A stretch of DNA of 64,000 bases from contig DXMV01000024.1 of NCBI GenBank assembly GCA_019414055.1, positions 1 to 64,000 on the forward strand. The letters are read 5' to 3'. Positions 43,285 through 51,873 of this stretch are shown in pieces. This DNA comes from Collinsella sp. Lineage in GTDB: Bacteria; Actinomycetota; Coriobacteriia; Coriobacteriales; Coriobacteriaceae. Below the pieces are notes generated by a model. That model did not search any database, was not told the DNA's origin, and saw only the letters and a list, made by a program, of their open reading frames with translations. Numbering within the stretch: the stretch's first letter is position 1; the number at the start of each line of letters is the position of its first letter. The translations under genes and the position numbers were made by a program.

Positions 43285-43379
43285 ATCGATCTTGTCCCAG
43301 CCAGTCTAGCCCATAAGACAAAGGCTGTCAGGAGCTCTGGCTATCGGTGTTTCCGATTGCCTGCTATAGGCACGGACGC

Positions 43380-44219
43380 CTAGTCCACCTGGAACGTCGG
43401 CAGCAGCGTGTCGATAATCTTCGAACCCATGTCGCGGTTTGCAGTCGAGTACTCCAAATGCGCCGTGGCAATTGTCGAATCCGTAACGATCGTCTTTTCG
43501 TAAATGATCGTATCGCCGTCGCGCCACGAAACCACGTACCAGTTGTCGCCCTCCGCGGTATAGAGGTCAGCCTTGCCCGAGGTGTCCGCGTCGACGAACA
43601 TCTCGTGCGAGGTTTCGTCGTTAATGTTGACGTAGCCAAACAGGTTGATTACAAAGCCCGTCTCCGGATCCTCATACCTGGCGCCACTGCCGCTGGGAGT
43701 ATCTTCCATCTCAAAGCGATTGGGAATCGACATGCTATAAGGATGCATGTCGTTCGTGTACGTATACACGTCGGTTAGGTAATCGTCCGAATCGCCCGAG
43801 CCGTAGTATGCCGATTCGTCTTCGGGAACGGCCTCGTCATCGGACGACGAGGATTCCTTGGCCTTGGACTTGTTGCTCTTCTTCTTGGCAGAAGAATCTT
43901 TCTCGTCCGAAGACCCGGTATCGATCACCGAGATTTGCGTGTCAGAGCTCTTGGGCCCGTTAAGCATCGTGAGCGCAAACACCGTGCCACCCCCAAGGAG
44001 TACCACGGCGGCACACGCCACCGCGATGACAATCGGAGCTTTGCTCTTAGGCTTTTGAGGCACGGGCGCGACCGGTGGCATCGACCGGGTCAGGCCCGGA
44101 GCAGAGGAAGGACCAGCGCCCGTAGGCGTCGGTATGGAACCGCCTGCCAGCGAAGCCCCACAGTGCGTACAAAACGTCGATCCATAAGGCACTTGCTGTC
44201 CGCATTTTTGACAGAACAT
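43380..44219 (-). CDS. Zinc-ribbon membrane protein with extracellular domain
   Basis: A 279-residue protein. The N-terminus has a double CxxC zinc ribbon (FCQKCGQQV, FCTHCGASL) in the cytosol, a Pro-rich linker, a single membrane helix (APIVIAVACAAVVLLGGG) and an extracellular part with a Ser/Lys-rich stalk and a globular C-terminal domain of about 130 residues (from DVYTYTNDMHPYSMSIPNRF). The architecture is common in Actinobacteria but the function is unknown. The ATG at 44219 follows GAAAGGTC. Confidence 0.82.
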   Translation of the reverse strand: MFCQKCGQQVPYGSTFCTHCGASLAGGSIPTPTGAGPSSAPGLTRSMPPVAPVPQKPKSKAPIVIAVACAAVVLLGGGTVFALTMLNGPKSSDTQISVIDTGSSDEKDSSAKKKSNKSKAKESSSSDDEAVPEDESAYYGSGDSDDYLTDVYTYTNDMHPYSMSIPNRFEMEDTPSGSGARYEDPETGFVINLFGYVNINDETSHEMFVDADTSGKADLYTAEGDNWYVVSWRDGDTIIYEKTIVTDSTIATAHLEYSTANRDMGSKIIDTLLPTFQVD

Positions 44220-44582
44220 CGTTCGACCTTTCGTGGTTTAGCTTTTGTCACAGCCAAGTCTAAAACCTTAAGCCGGCATCGCTGTTGCGCAACATTGGGA
44301 GCATCAACCAAGCCGCACGCTTGCCCAGCGCCAGGCCCACCTTGCGGCAAGCCCGCACATGCAAACATGGGACACATGGCCCACCTTTCGAGACTCCCGG
44401 GCAGCACAAGCTGGGGCATATCTATAAGTAAGGAACCCGTTGGGGCACGGCCGCGCAACGGCCACAAGCGATGAACGGAGGCATAAGCCGCACAGTACAC
44501 AGAGACATCCGCCGCCAGCGCAATCAGTACCCCAACAACATGCGGCGCCGTGATGTCATCGGCAGACAAGGAGGACGCCACC
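44220..44582. other. Intergenic region upstream of the first lipoprotein gene
   Basis: This 363-base region separates divergent genes. It contains a copy of the sequence ATGGGACACATGGCCCACC (44367) that recurs at 45333 before the second lipoprotein gene. I see no gene or clear promoter boxes. Confidence 0.5.
44367..44387 (+). repeat. Duplicated upstream motif, copy 1
   Basis: ATGGGACACATGGCCCACCT is shared with 45333-45352. It contains TGGG...CCCA symmetry and lies 195 bases before the lipoprotein start. Confidence 0.6.
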
Positions 44583-45182
44583 ATGAAGAAAAAGACCCTA
44601 TCGATCCTTTCCCTCTGCATCGCCCTCTTTGCCGCGTTTGCCCTTGTCGGCTGCGGCGGGAGCGCATCGGGCGGCGGCAGCGCCCCCAAGAGCGAGAGCA
44701 AGGAAAAGGCCCCCGTCGCCAAGAAGACCGACTTTATCTGGTTTAAGGTCGAGATGCCCGAGGGCGTCGGCGTAAGCGACTCCGCCGGCAAGAATGCCGA
44801 CAGGGTCCAGCTCACCTTCCTCGAAGACGAGAACGCCTCGGCCGATCGCTTTATCCCCGTTTGGAAAAAAGCGCTGACGGCCGAGGAATCCCACGCCGAC
44901 CAGGCGGAAAAGAAGGGGGATACGTTCCAGTGGAAGGATGACGGGTCCGTCGAGTATAACGGCAGGACGTGGCTCGTCGGAACATACGAGGACAACAGCG
45001 GCATCTCAACCATGCTTTTTACCGACGTTGGGCTGGGAAGCGTCTACGTCCTCATCTCGAACTTCGACCAGCACAAGAAAGAAGCCGAGGCGCTCCTCAA
45101 CTCCATCGAGTTCCCCGATGACATGGAAGAGGCAGTTTCCGAGGCACGCGAAGTCGAGATTTCGAGCATCGAGATCAAGTAA
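44583..45182 (+). CDS. Lipoprotein of unknown function (paralog 1)
   Basis: A 199-residue exported lipoprotein. It has a basic start (MKKKTLS), a hydrophobic segment and lipobox LVGC with Cys22-24 region followed by a Gly/Ser linker. The mature domain begins TDFIWFKVEMPEGV and ends with DDMEEAVSEAREVEI. It is about 45 per cent identical by eye to the next gene, so the two arose by tandem duplication. AAGGAGG lies before the ATG at 44583. No family is recognised. Confidence 0.87.
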   Translation: MKKKTLSILSLCIALFAAFALVGCGGSASGGGSAPKSESKEKAPVAKKTDFIWFKVEMPEGVGVSDSAGKNADRVQLTFLEDENASADRFIPVWKKALTAEESHADQAEKKGDTFQWKDDGSVEYNGRTWLVGTYEDNSGISTMLFTDVGLGSVYVLISNFDQHKKEAEALLNSIEFPDDMEEAVSEAREVEISSIEIK

Positions 45183-45251
45183 CGGGACACCCGCACGCGC
45201 CTACGCGCACCCGCGCACATGCGCCCCATTAAAACAACGGGCGCCCAACCC

Positions 45252-45288
45252 GGGGAGGGCCGACAAGATCGGCCCTCCCCTCTTTTAC
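45252..45288 (+). terminator. Intrinsic terminator after lipoprotein 1
   Basis: GGGGAGGGCCGA and TCGGCCCTCCCC form a perfect 12-bp stem around CAAGA, followed by TCTTTT. Confidence 0.92.
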
Positions 45289-45332
45289 ACCTGCGAATAT
45301 TGCCACTTATCGGCGCAAATCCGGCACCCAGA

Positions 45333-45352
45333 ATGGGACACATGGCCCACCT
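45333..45352 (+). repeat. Duplicated upstream motif, copy 2
   Basis: ATGGGACACATGGCCCACCT, identical to the copy at 44367, lies 71 bases before the second lipoprotein start. Confidence 0.6.
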
Positions 45353-45423
45353 TAGCGAGCCGCCCACGCGTACAGTAAAGGCAGGTAATCCATGGGCGGT
45401 TACAGATCGAGGAGGACACGACC

Positions 45424-46017
45424 ATGAAAAAGAAGGCCTTTGCGATTCTCACCCTCTGCATCAGTCTCTTTGCCGCGGTTGCCCTGGTGGGTTGCGGTGG
45501 CAGCGGCGGCGCTGCCGGCAGTGGCGGTGGCGGCGGAGCAGAAAAGCCAGCCGTGGATATGAGGACCGACTTCATTTGGTTTAAGGTCGAGGTCCCCGAG
45601 GGCGTCGAGATCACCGACGTTGCCGGCGACACGGCCGACAGGGCCCAGTTTAAGTTCACCGAGAGCGAGCACGCCAGCGATCGCTTCATCCCCGTCTTCG
45701 ACTCTGATAAGAACGCCGACGAGCTGTTCGACTACGAGGCCAAATGGAAGGCCAACTTTGAGTGGACCGAGAATGATCCCGTCAAGTACAACGGCAAGAC
45801 CTGGCGCAACGCTTCCTATACACACTCGGGCGGCGTGACGACTGAGTACTTCACCGAAGCAGGCGGCGGCAGCGTCTACGTGAGCATCGACAACGTCGAG
45901 GAGCACAAGGACGCCGTCGAGACCATGATGAAGTCCCTGGAGTTTGCCGATGATATCGCCAAGGCCAAGACCGAAGCCATGGACGTTAAGCTCGACGATA
46001 TCGAGATTAAGCGCTAA
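45424..46017 (+). CDS. Lipoprotein of unknown function (paralog 2)
   Basis: A 197-residue lipoprotein with start MKKKAFAIL, lipobox LVGC followed by a Gly-rich linker, and a mature domain beginning TDFIWFKVEVPEGV, as in the preceding paralog. The C-terminus (DDIAKAKTEAMDVKLDDIEI) also aligns with it. GAGGAGG precedes the ATG. Each copy has its own upstream motif and terminator, so they are separate units despite the tandem order. Confidence 0.88.
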   Translation: MKKKAFAILTLCISLFAAVALVGCGGSGGAAGSGGGGGAEKPAVDMRTDFIWFKVEVPEGVEITDVAGDTADRAQFKFTESEHASDRFIPVFDSDKNADELFDYEAKWKANFEWTENDPVKYNGKTWRNASYTHSGGVTTEYFTEAGGGSVYVSIDNVEEHKDAVETMMKSLEFADDIAKAKTEAMDVKLDDIEIKR

Positions 46018-46087
46018 GCGACTCGCGAGCGTAACGGGAAACACGAGCGCAGTGCAAACAAGCGACGGTGCCCCAGCGTTTCGTACT

Positions 46088-46121
46088 AAGGGAGGATCGG
46101 CTCGCCGGCCCTCCCTTTCTT
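46088..46121 (+). terminator. Intrinsic terminator after lipoprotein 2
   Basis: AAGGGAGG pairs with CCTCCCTT across a GC-rich inner stem, followed by TCTTAT. Confidence 0.75.
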
Positions 46122-46322
46122 ATGCCGATAGCCGGCGAACGCGAGGGTGCCGGGCGGCAAAACCACCCCCAGCGCGGTGGCAGCACAAATAGACAAGCGC
46201 CCCAACGCGTCCTCCCGCCGATTTATAGCGCCGCGCACACAATTTAAGCCGACACCTTTAAACATCCGAGCAGTATAGTGACCAAAACGAGCGCATAACC
46301 GCACCCTGTGAATGGAGGAGTT

Positions 46323-48791
46323 ATGACCGAGCACCAAGCAATCAGCCGTCGAGCATTCACGTTGGGCCTAGGACTCGCAGCATTGTCGCCATTTGCAAGC
46401 CTGCCCGAAACCGCGGCGCTGGGCCTTCCCGTGCGCGCGGCATTTGCAGAAGACGCGCCCACACCGGCGAAGAGCCTCCATAATTTCGTCATTCGCCTTC
46501 GCCCCGCGGGCTATTTTCGCACCGCAAGCGTCAACGAAGACGGCAACGTCATCGGCAACGTCTGCCACCTGTTTAATGACGGCACGTCCAGCAAACTCAT
46601 CCTTGAGCGCGTAGAGACCGATGCAGATAATACAAATTGGTATGCCATCCGCACCTTACTCAATTTCGAAGAGCATAAAAAGACGGGCTACAGCATTTGA
46701 TCGGTCGACGGCGACTCGGACAAAGATGGAAAGGTCATCCACGTATGGAGTGGTGAGTATGACAAAAAGCCCAGCCGCGCTTTTGCGTTTGAACGCCAGT
46801 TAAACGGAACCTATATCATCCGAGACCGCACAAACGAGAAAAAAGACATTAATTACCTGGCCATAGAAAAGGACGGCAAAGACCAGGACAACAACAAGAT
46901 CTGCCATAAGAGGAAGGACATTCCGTGGGAGCTCGAGCTTGTCGGTTACGACATGGGCAAGACCAATACCACGGTTAGCAGTATCGACTGGACCACGTAT
47001 AGCAGCTACGTCGACGGGCCCTGTTGGATGAAATACGTCGACAACAACAAGTTCCTCGACGAACTGAGCATCCCGGGCACGCACGATTCGGGCACCTGCA
47101 GCGTGGACAACGACACCGAGCCCCAATCCTCCCAAGCAAAATGCCAGCAGGATTACATCCCCACACAGCTGCTCGAAGGCGTTCGCTATTTTGATATTCG
47201 ACTTGGAAAGGGTGAAAACCCCGGCATCGACCACGGAGCTTGTTACCTGCTCAAAAAAGACGGGAACTTTATGCATCTCTCCGATGTCATCGGGTACTTC
47301 AATACGTTTTTGAGCGAAAACCCGACAGAAGCGCTCATCATGCTCGTGTCGCGGGGCAATGGCGAGGCTACCGACGAAAGCCTGACGACGGCCTTGGGCA
47401 AGGTTTTTGATGAGAACCCCGACCTGTTCTACACATCGAGCCGCATCCCCACGCTGGGCGAGGTGCGCGGAAAGATCGTCCTGCTGCGTCGGTTTGGGCT
47501 CGCCGGCAACAGCGTAAGCAGCCACACATGGGGCCTCGACCTCACCCAATGGGACGACAAAATCGCAGCACACACCGACAGCACCTCTATGTGTCTCGTT
47601 CGAGACGAGCGGGGCTTTGAAGCCGTGGGGAAAACGGGTGACGAAGAGCCCTATTGCACCAAGGTATACGCCCAGGACCATTACGAATGCACAGGAACCG
47701 ACAAAATCGGCTGGGTCGATATGGCGCTGCAGGAGACAACCAAGCTCGCCCGCATCATGGTGGACGTCGAGGACAATGACGGGGCCAAGGTAAAGGTCCT
47801 GGAGCACAGCTGGTGTATCAACTACACCAGCTGCACGAACTACAAGCAAGGAAGCAATCCTTTTACCGCAGCACGAGTGGTCAACGAGCATCTATACAAG
47901 AGCCAGTATATAAACAGCACCGGAAATGAGAGCACAAAGGAGGACTGCCTCAAGCACATTGGCATCATTGCGTCCGACTTTGTTGATGCGGCACTGGCCC
48001 GAAGCATCTACCAGCGCAATTACGATGCGAAGCACAAGCAGACCGTTTCGTACTACCTCCCGACCCGTATACGCATGACATACGGCGACTCGTTGAGCGA
48101 TGCCTCACTCCAGGATGGAAAGACCGTTGGCGAGGGTCGTTTCCGCCTTGTCGACAGCAGTAACGTACTCAGCGTGGCGGCTTCGGGCAACACGTTTGCT
48201 ATCGAATACGTGGATGTCGACGCCCTGGGCAACGAGACCGTTACGGAACTGCAGGGTTCCGTGCCCATCGATATCGACCCGCGCGCACTGACGCCCCACT
48301 TTGAAGGGCTCGAGGGCCTTAAGGCCGGCGAGGACGTGCGCGCAAAGATCGCGGCGCCGCTCGAGGGCAAGCTCGAAGGCGATGCCTGCACCGCCCAGCT
48401 CGAGTTTATGCACGATGCAAACGGCGTGCCGGGCACGGCAATGGCCGAGGATGAGGCATTTGCCGCGGGGACGTATTGGGTGCGTGCGAAAGGCCTGTTG
48501 GGCGACGCGGCGCAGAACTACACGCTTGCCACCGACGGAGCCGCAAGCTTTACTGTGACGACTTCGGGCGACGCGGGCGGTGCAGGCAACACCGACACCG
48601 GCACCAACGCGGGCAGCGCCGACAAGAACGGCAAGGGCAACAAGAGCAAGGGATCGGGCGGAAAACTCGCCGGCACGGGCGACGGCTCTGGCATTGCCGC
48701 CGGGCTCGCTGCCGCCGCCGTGGCGACAACGGTCGCCGGCGCGGCAATGCTTGCCAACGATCGCGAAGACAGCGAAGGCGCTAGCGAATAG
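46323..48791 (+). pseudogene. PI-PLC-like surface protein, interrupted by one in-frame TGA
   Basis: One reading frame of 822 codons broken only by TGA at 46698-46700 (codon 126). The 5' part (ATG after GGAGGAG) has a Tat signal (SRRAFTLGLGLAALSPF) and the start of a beta-trefoil-like domain that resumes past the stop (WELELVG). A phosphatidylinositol-specific phospholipase C X domain follows from about 240, with catalytic SIPGTHDSG and IDHGACYL. Ig-like and Gly/Ser/Lys segments lead to KLAGTG near 781-786, a hydrophobic helix and a charged tail, an LAxTG-type sortase anchor. The piece from ATG at 46953 has no ribosome binding site or signal, so it is probably not translated alone. The stop most likely replaces a Trp codon. 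Confidence 0.82.
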
Positions 48792-48823
48792 GCAAGCCGG
48801 CTTTCAGACGCATCGGCTCAATC

Positions 48824-48859
48824 AGGGGCGCAGAATACCGTTCTGCGCCCCTATTTTTG
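48824..48859 (+). terminator. Intrinsic terminator after the PI-PLC-like gene
   Basis: AGGGGCGCAGAA and TTCTGCGCCCCT form a perfect 12-bp stem around TACCG, followed by ATTTTT. Confidence 0.92.
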
Positions 48860-49059
48860 ACATGAAGGAGTAGCAAAGTGTTGTTATCCATGCGTGTCAC
48901 TCCCGCGGGGTTCGCTAAAACTGCCTCTATGGCCACATTTTAGTCACCGCAAGGCTCCCATGCGAAGGTGCCAGACAGCACAGCAATTCGTGTCCGCGCG
49001 AGACTTTAAACTAAATGCGACAAAGATGCATTCCACAAGAGGAGAGTGGGGCGACAGTG

Positions 49060-50108
49060 ATGGGCGAACTGGTAAACCGTGGAGAATCGGCAATCGTGCC
49101 AGAAGTTTTTTACAAGCAGGTTTCCTCGATTCTCAACGCCGCTCGCGACAAGGCCTATACCGCCGTTAACTTTGCGATGGTTGAGGCGTATTGGGAGATC
49201 GGCAAGAGCATTGTTGACGAGCAGGGCGGAGAGGAGCGCGCAGCATATGGAGAGGCATTGATGGCAGGCCTCTCCAGAAGGCTTACCGCGGATTTCGGAA
49301 GAGGCTTTGGCATCGCAAACCTTCGCAATATGCGTCAGTTCTTTCTTGCGTTTCCAATTCGCGACGCACTGCGTAGCGAATTGAGCTGGACTCATTACCG
49401 CAGGTTGATGCGCATTCCCGACCCTGATGCTCGCGCCTGGTACATGAACGAATGCGCCGATTCTCGTTGGAGCACACGTCAGCTCGAGCGCCAAATCAAC
49501 ACCACGTTCCGCGAGCGCCTGCTTGTCAGCAAGGACAAGGAGGCCGTCACCCAGGAAATCCAAAAGAGCGCCCCGGCTCGTCGCCCCGAGGATATCATCC
49601 GCGACCCATATGTACTGAGTTTTTAGGTTTCTCGGACGATACTGCGTTTCGCGAGAGCGATCTAGAGCAGGCGCTCATCACGCATCTTCAGAAGTTCCTG
49701 CTGGAGCTTGGCCGTGGTTTCGCTTTCGAGGCGCGCCAAAAGCGCATCACCTTTGATGGGCGCCATTTCTATATTGACCTTGTGTTTTACAACTATCTGA
49801 TGCGCTGCTTCGTGCTCATCGACCTTAAGACCGATGACCTTACGCATCAGGACCTGGGCCAGATGCAAATGTACGTGAACTACTACACGCGCGAGCTCAT
49901 GAACGAAGGCGACAATCCGCCTATAGGCATCGTGCTCTGCGCGGACAAAAGCGACTCGATTGTCGAGTACACGCTGCCCGAAGACAACGACCAAGTGTTT
50001 GCCGCCAAATACCTGCCGTATCTTCCAAGCAAGGAAGAGCTGGCGCGCGAGCTGAGTGCTGAGTACCGCGCCATCAACGAAGCGACTAATGGCGAAGCGC
50101 AAGGGTAG
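49060..50108 (+). pseudogene. DUF1016/YhcG PDDEXK nuclease, split by a one-base frameshift
   Basis: Two frames join into one YhcG-type protein. The first (49060 to a TAG at 49624) encodes the DUF1016 N-terminal helical domain (VEAYWEIGKSIVDEQ; SWTHYRRLMRI; RDPYVL). The second continues at EFLGFSDDTAF and supplies the PDDEXK nuclease half (FYIDLVFYNYLMRCFVLIDLK, GIVLCADKSDSIVEYTL) to 50108. One G is missing at about 49617 (CTGAG instead of CTGGAG). The break is preceded by TTTTT before the TAG, so a -1 slip could restore the frame. YhcG-family nucleases occur in defence and restriction contexts, fitting the CRISPR region nearby. Confidence 0.85.
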
Positions 50109-50171
50109 CAGCGCGTTGCGACCGATACCCCCGACGGCGTTTCATATCCCCCGACATAAGAGGAGCGCTCC

Positions 50172-50960
50172 ATGACAGACAGACCGAAACCAGCCCTACG
50201 CGACTGCATCTATGGACTTGCCGTCGGCGACGCACTGGGCGTTCCCTACGAGTTCAGGACCCGCGGCACGTTCGAATGCACCGACATGATCGGCTACGGC
50301 ACGCATGGGCAACCCGCCGGCACCTGGAGCGACGACACATCTATGACGCTTGCTACCTGCGACTCGATTAGGGAGCTCGGGCACATCGACACCGCGGACA
50401 TGCGCGACAAGTTCGTAAGCTGGATTGCCCGTGGCGAGTATACGATCGACGGCGTTTTCGATTACGGCGGCACGACCGCCCGCGCCCTGCACACCGGCAA
50501 AGGCGGCTCCGGCGAACGCGACAACGGCAACGGTTCACTCATGCGCATCGCGCCCCTGGCGTTTGTCGACGCGACTGACGACGAGATCTGCGAGGTCTCC
50601 GCGATAACGCACGCCCACAGAACGTCGACCGATGCATGCGTCATATTTGTCGAGCTGATGAGGGGCGTGATGAACGACGCGCTCCCCTCGTGGGCGCGGC
50701 AGCTGAAAAGCGCACCCGAGCACGAAATCAGATCCGGCGGCTTCGTGCGCGACACTCTTAAGGCAGCCACTTGGTGCTTCGTCAACACTAGCAGCTACGA
50801 AGATTGCGTGCTTGCCGCCGTCAACCTAGGCGACGACGCCGACACCACCGCAGCCGTCGCCGGCGCCCTCGCAGGCACGGCATACGGTCTCAAAGCCATC
50901 CCACAGGAGTGGATCGACACCCTGCGCGGAAAAGAGCTGATTGAGCAGTGTATGTTTTAG
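50172..50960 (+). CDS. ADP-ribosylglycohydrolase family protein
   Basis: A 262-residue all-helical hydrolase of the DraG/ADP-ribosyl hydrolase family, which removes ADP-ribose from proteins or other acceptors with two magnesium ions. Metal motifs are GTWSDDTSM near the N-terminus and LGDDADTTAAVAGALAGTAYG near the C-terminus; GLAVGDALGVPYEF begins the domain. It starts 12 bases after GAGGAG-type AAGAGGAG and 63 bases after the broken DUF1016 gene. Its substrate is unknown; the setting allows a defence or phage-linked role. Confidence 0.92.
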   Translation: MTDRPKPALRDCIYGLAVGDALGVPYEFRTRGTFECTDMIGYGTHGQPAGTWSDDTSMTLATCDSIRELGHIDTADMRDKFVSWIARGEYTIDGVFDYGGTTARALHTGKGGSGERDNGNGSLMRIAPLAFVDATDDEICEVSAITHAHRTSTDACVIFVELMRGVMNDALPSWARQLKSAPEHEIRSGGFVRDTLKAATWCFVNTSSYEDCVLAAVNLGDDADTTAAVAGALAGTAYGLKAIPQEWIDTLRGKELIEQCMF

Positions 50961-50995
50961 GGCGCACTTACGATAGAAACTGACCAGGGGGCATC

Positions 50996-51214
50996 ATGGA
51001 AAGAGAGATCGCGAATATAGACGAGTTCCAAGTGGACGAAAACGGGATTCCGCTATTTCCAGCAGGACTGCAGGAAGAAGCCAACCTTTACGTCCTCCCC
51101 GACGGGCGTTACCTCCCCTGCGGACTCTACAGGACCGCGGACGGCGATTCTCTCATTTATGAGCCGTTCGAGCTCAGCACCTTCGGGCAGATGCTGGCTC
51201 AATTCAAACTATGA
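50996..51214 (+). CDS. Hypothetical 72-residue protein
   Basis: A 72-residue acidic protein (begins MEREIANIDEFQVDENGIPL, ends GQMLAQFKL) with no membrane segment or signal. AGGGGG lies six bases before the ATG. It follows the ADP-ribosylglycohydrolase gene by 35 bases, so the two are likely co-transcribed. No family is recognised. Confidence 0.7.
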   Translation: MEREIANIDEFQVDENGIPLFPAGLQEEANLYVLPDGRYLPCGLYRTADGDSLIYEPFELSTFGQMLAQFKL

Positions 51215-51325
51215 ACTTGCTTCCTGAAATCCTGCGCCTCTCGATGTAAGTGACCGGCATTGCCCGGAACCTCTACTCGATCTGGCGGGAATATAAGCAG
51301 TAACGGATAGCGAAGGGAGTCATGA

Positions 51326-51351
51326 AAAGGGCCGGTTGCAGCCGGCCCTTT
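51326..51351 (+). terminator. Hairpin after the 72-residue protein
   Basis: AAAGGGCCGG pairs exactly with CCGGCCCTTT; the T-run is short. Confidence 0.6.
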
Positions 51352-51431
51352 AGACGATAATACCTGCGTTGCCCGCGCTTCCAAAGTTGACCGACTGAGG
51401 AGCGGGTTCCGCGGCACAACATGATTTTACC

Positions 51432-51471
51432 CAGTGAGGCGGCTCTTTTGCAGCCGCCTCACTGTTTATTT
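51432..51471 (+). terminator. Second hairpin terminator before the CRISPR array
   Basis: CAGTGAGGCGGCT pairs exactly with AGCCGCCTCACTG around CTTTTGC, followed by TTTATTT. Confidence 0.85.
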
Positions 51472-51873
51472 GCATCCACCAACCCTACCACCACAGATGA
51501 CTGCAGCGCGGCCCGCCGACGAAAGACGGCGCACGCACGCGGATCAACTTTCAACAGGCCCATGGCGCAGTCAGGAGCATAGCGCGCCCCATTATGAGTA
51601 TTGGAACCGCCCAAAACCGGCATCGAACGTTACGTCCGCTTTATCGATGCGGGAGTCGCTAGCCGCCCAACAAGATATTAAGGATTGCAATAATAATTGC
51701 TATCGCAGCGATAATCAGAAATAGCGTAAAGGGAAAAATACCGGCTCTACTAACAGCCTGATGAGCGCGTCGATGAACTCGGCGTTTGCATCGGACACGA
51801 TGGCATCAACTCCAGACGAAGGCGACCGTTCGAGGCGGCCGCCAGCCAGCAGTAATAAACAGATTATATTGTC

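Larger units (their letters stand above)
51215..51873. other. Gene-free region between the 72-residue protein and the CRISPR array
   Basis: This 659-base stretch has two hairpin terminators (51326 and 51432) and no convincing gene. A minus-strand frame ending at 51659 encodes a membrane-like peptide (FLIIAAIAIIIAILNILLGG) with basic residues before it, but it has no start codon, so it is at most a remnant. The last 25 bases before the first repeat are AT-rich. Confidence 0.55.

Noticed and set aside
44090..45013. Minus-strand frame of 307 codons across the zinc-ribbon start and lipoprotein 1
   Set aside because: It overlaps two well-supported genes, one in antisense, and has no family features.
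46698..46700. TGA as a recoded Trp codon
   Set aside because: Other genes in the window end in TGA (pstA, cas2, cas1, csn2), so general recoding is unlikely; a nonsense mutation is the simpler reading.
48860..49059. Small gene between the PI-PLC-like gene terminator and the DUF1016 gene
   Set aside because: Short frames there lack ribosome binding sites and have codon use typical of non-coding sequence.
51659..51790. Minus-strand frame encoding a membrane-like peptide ending NILLGG
   Set aside because: No ATG, GTG or TTG start in the frame after the upstream TGA and no ribosome binding site; at most a gene remnant.
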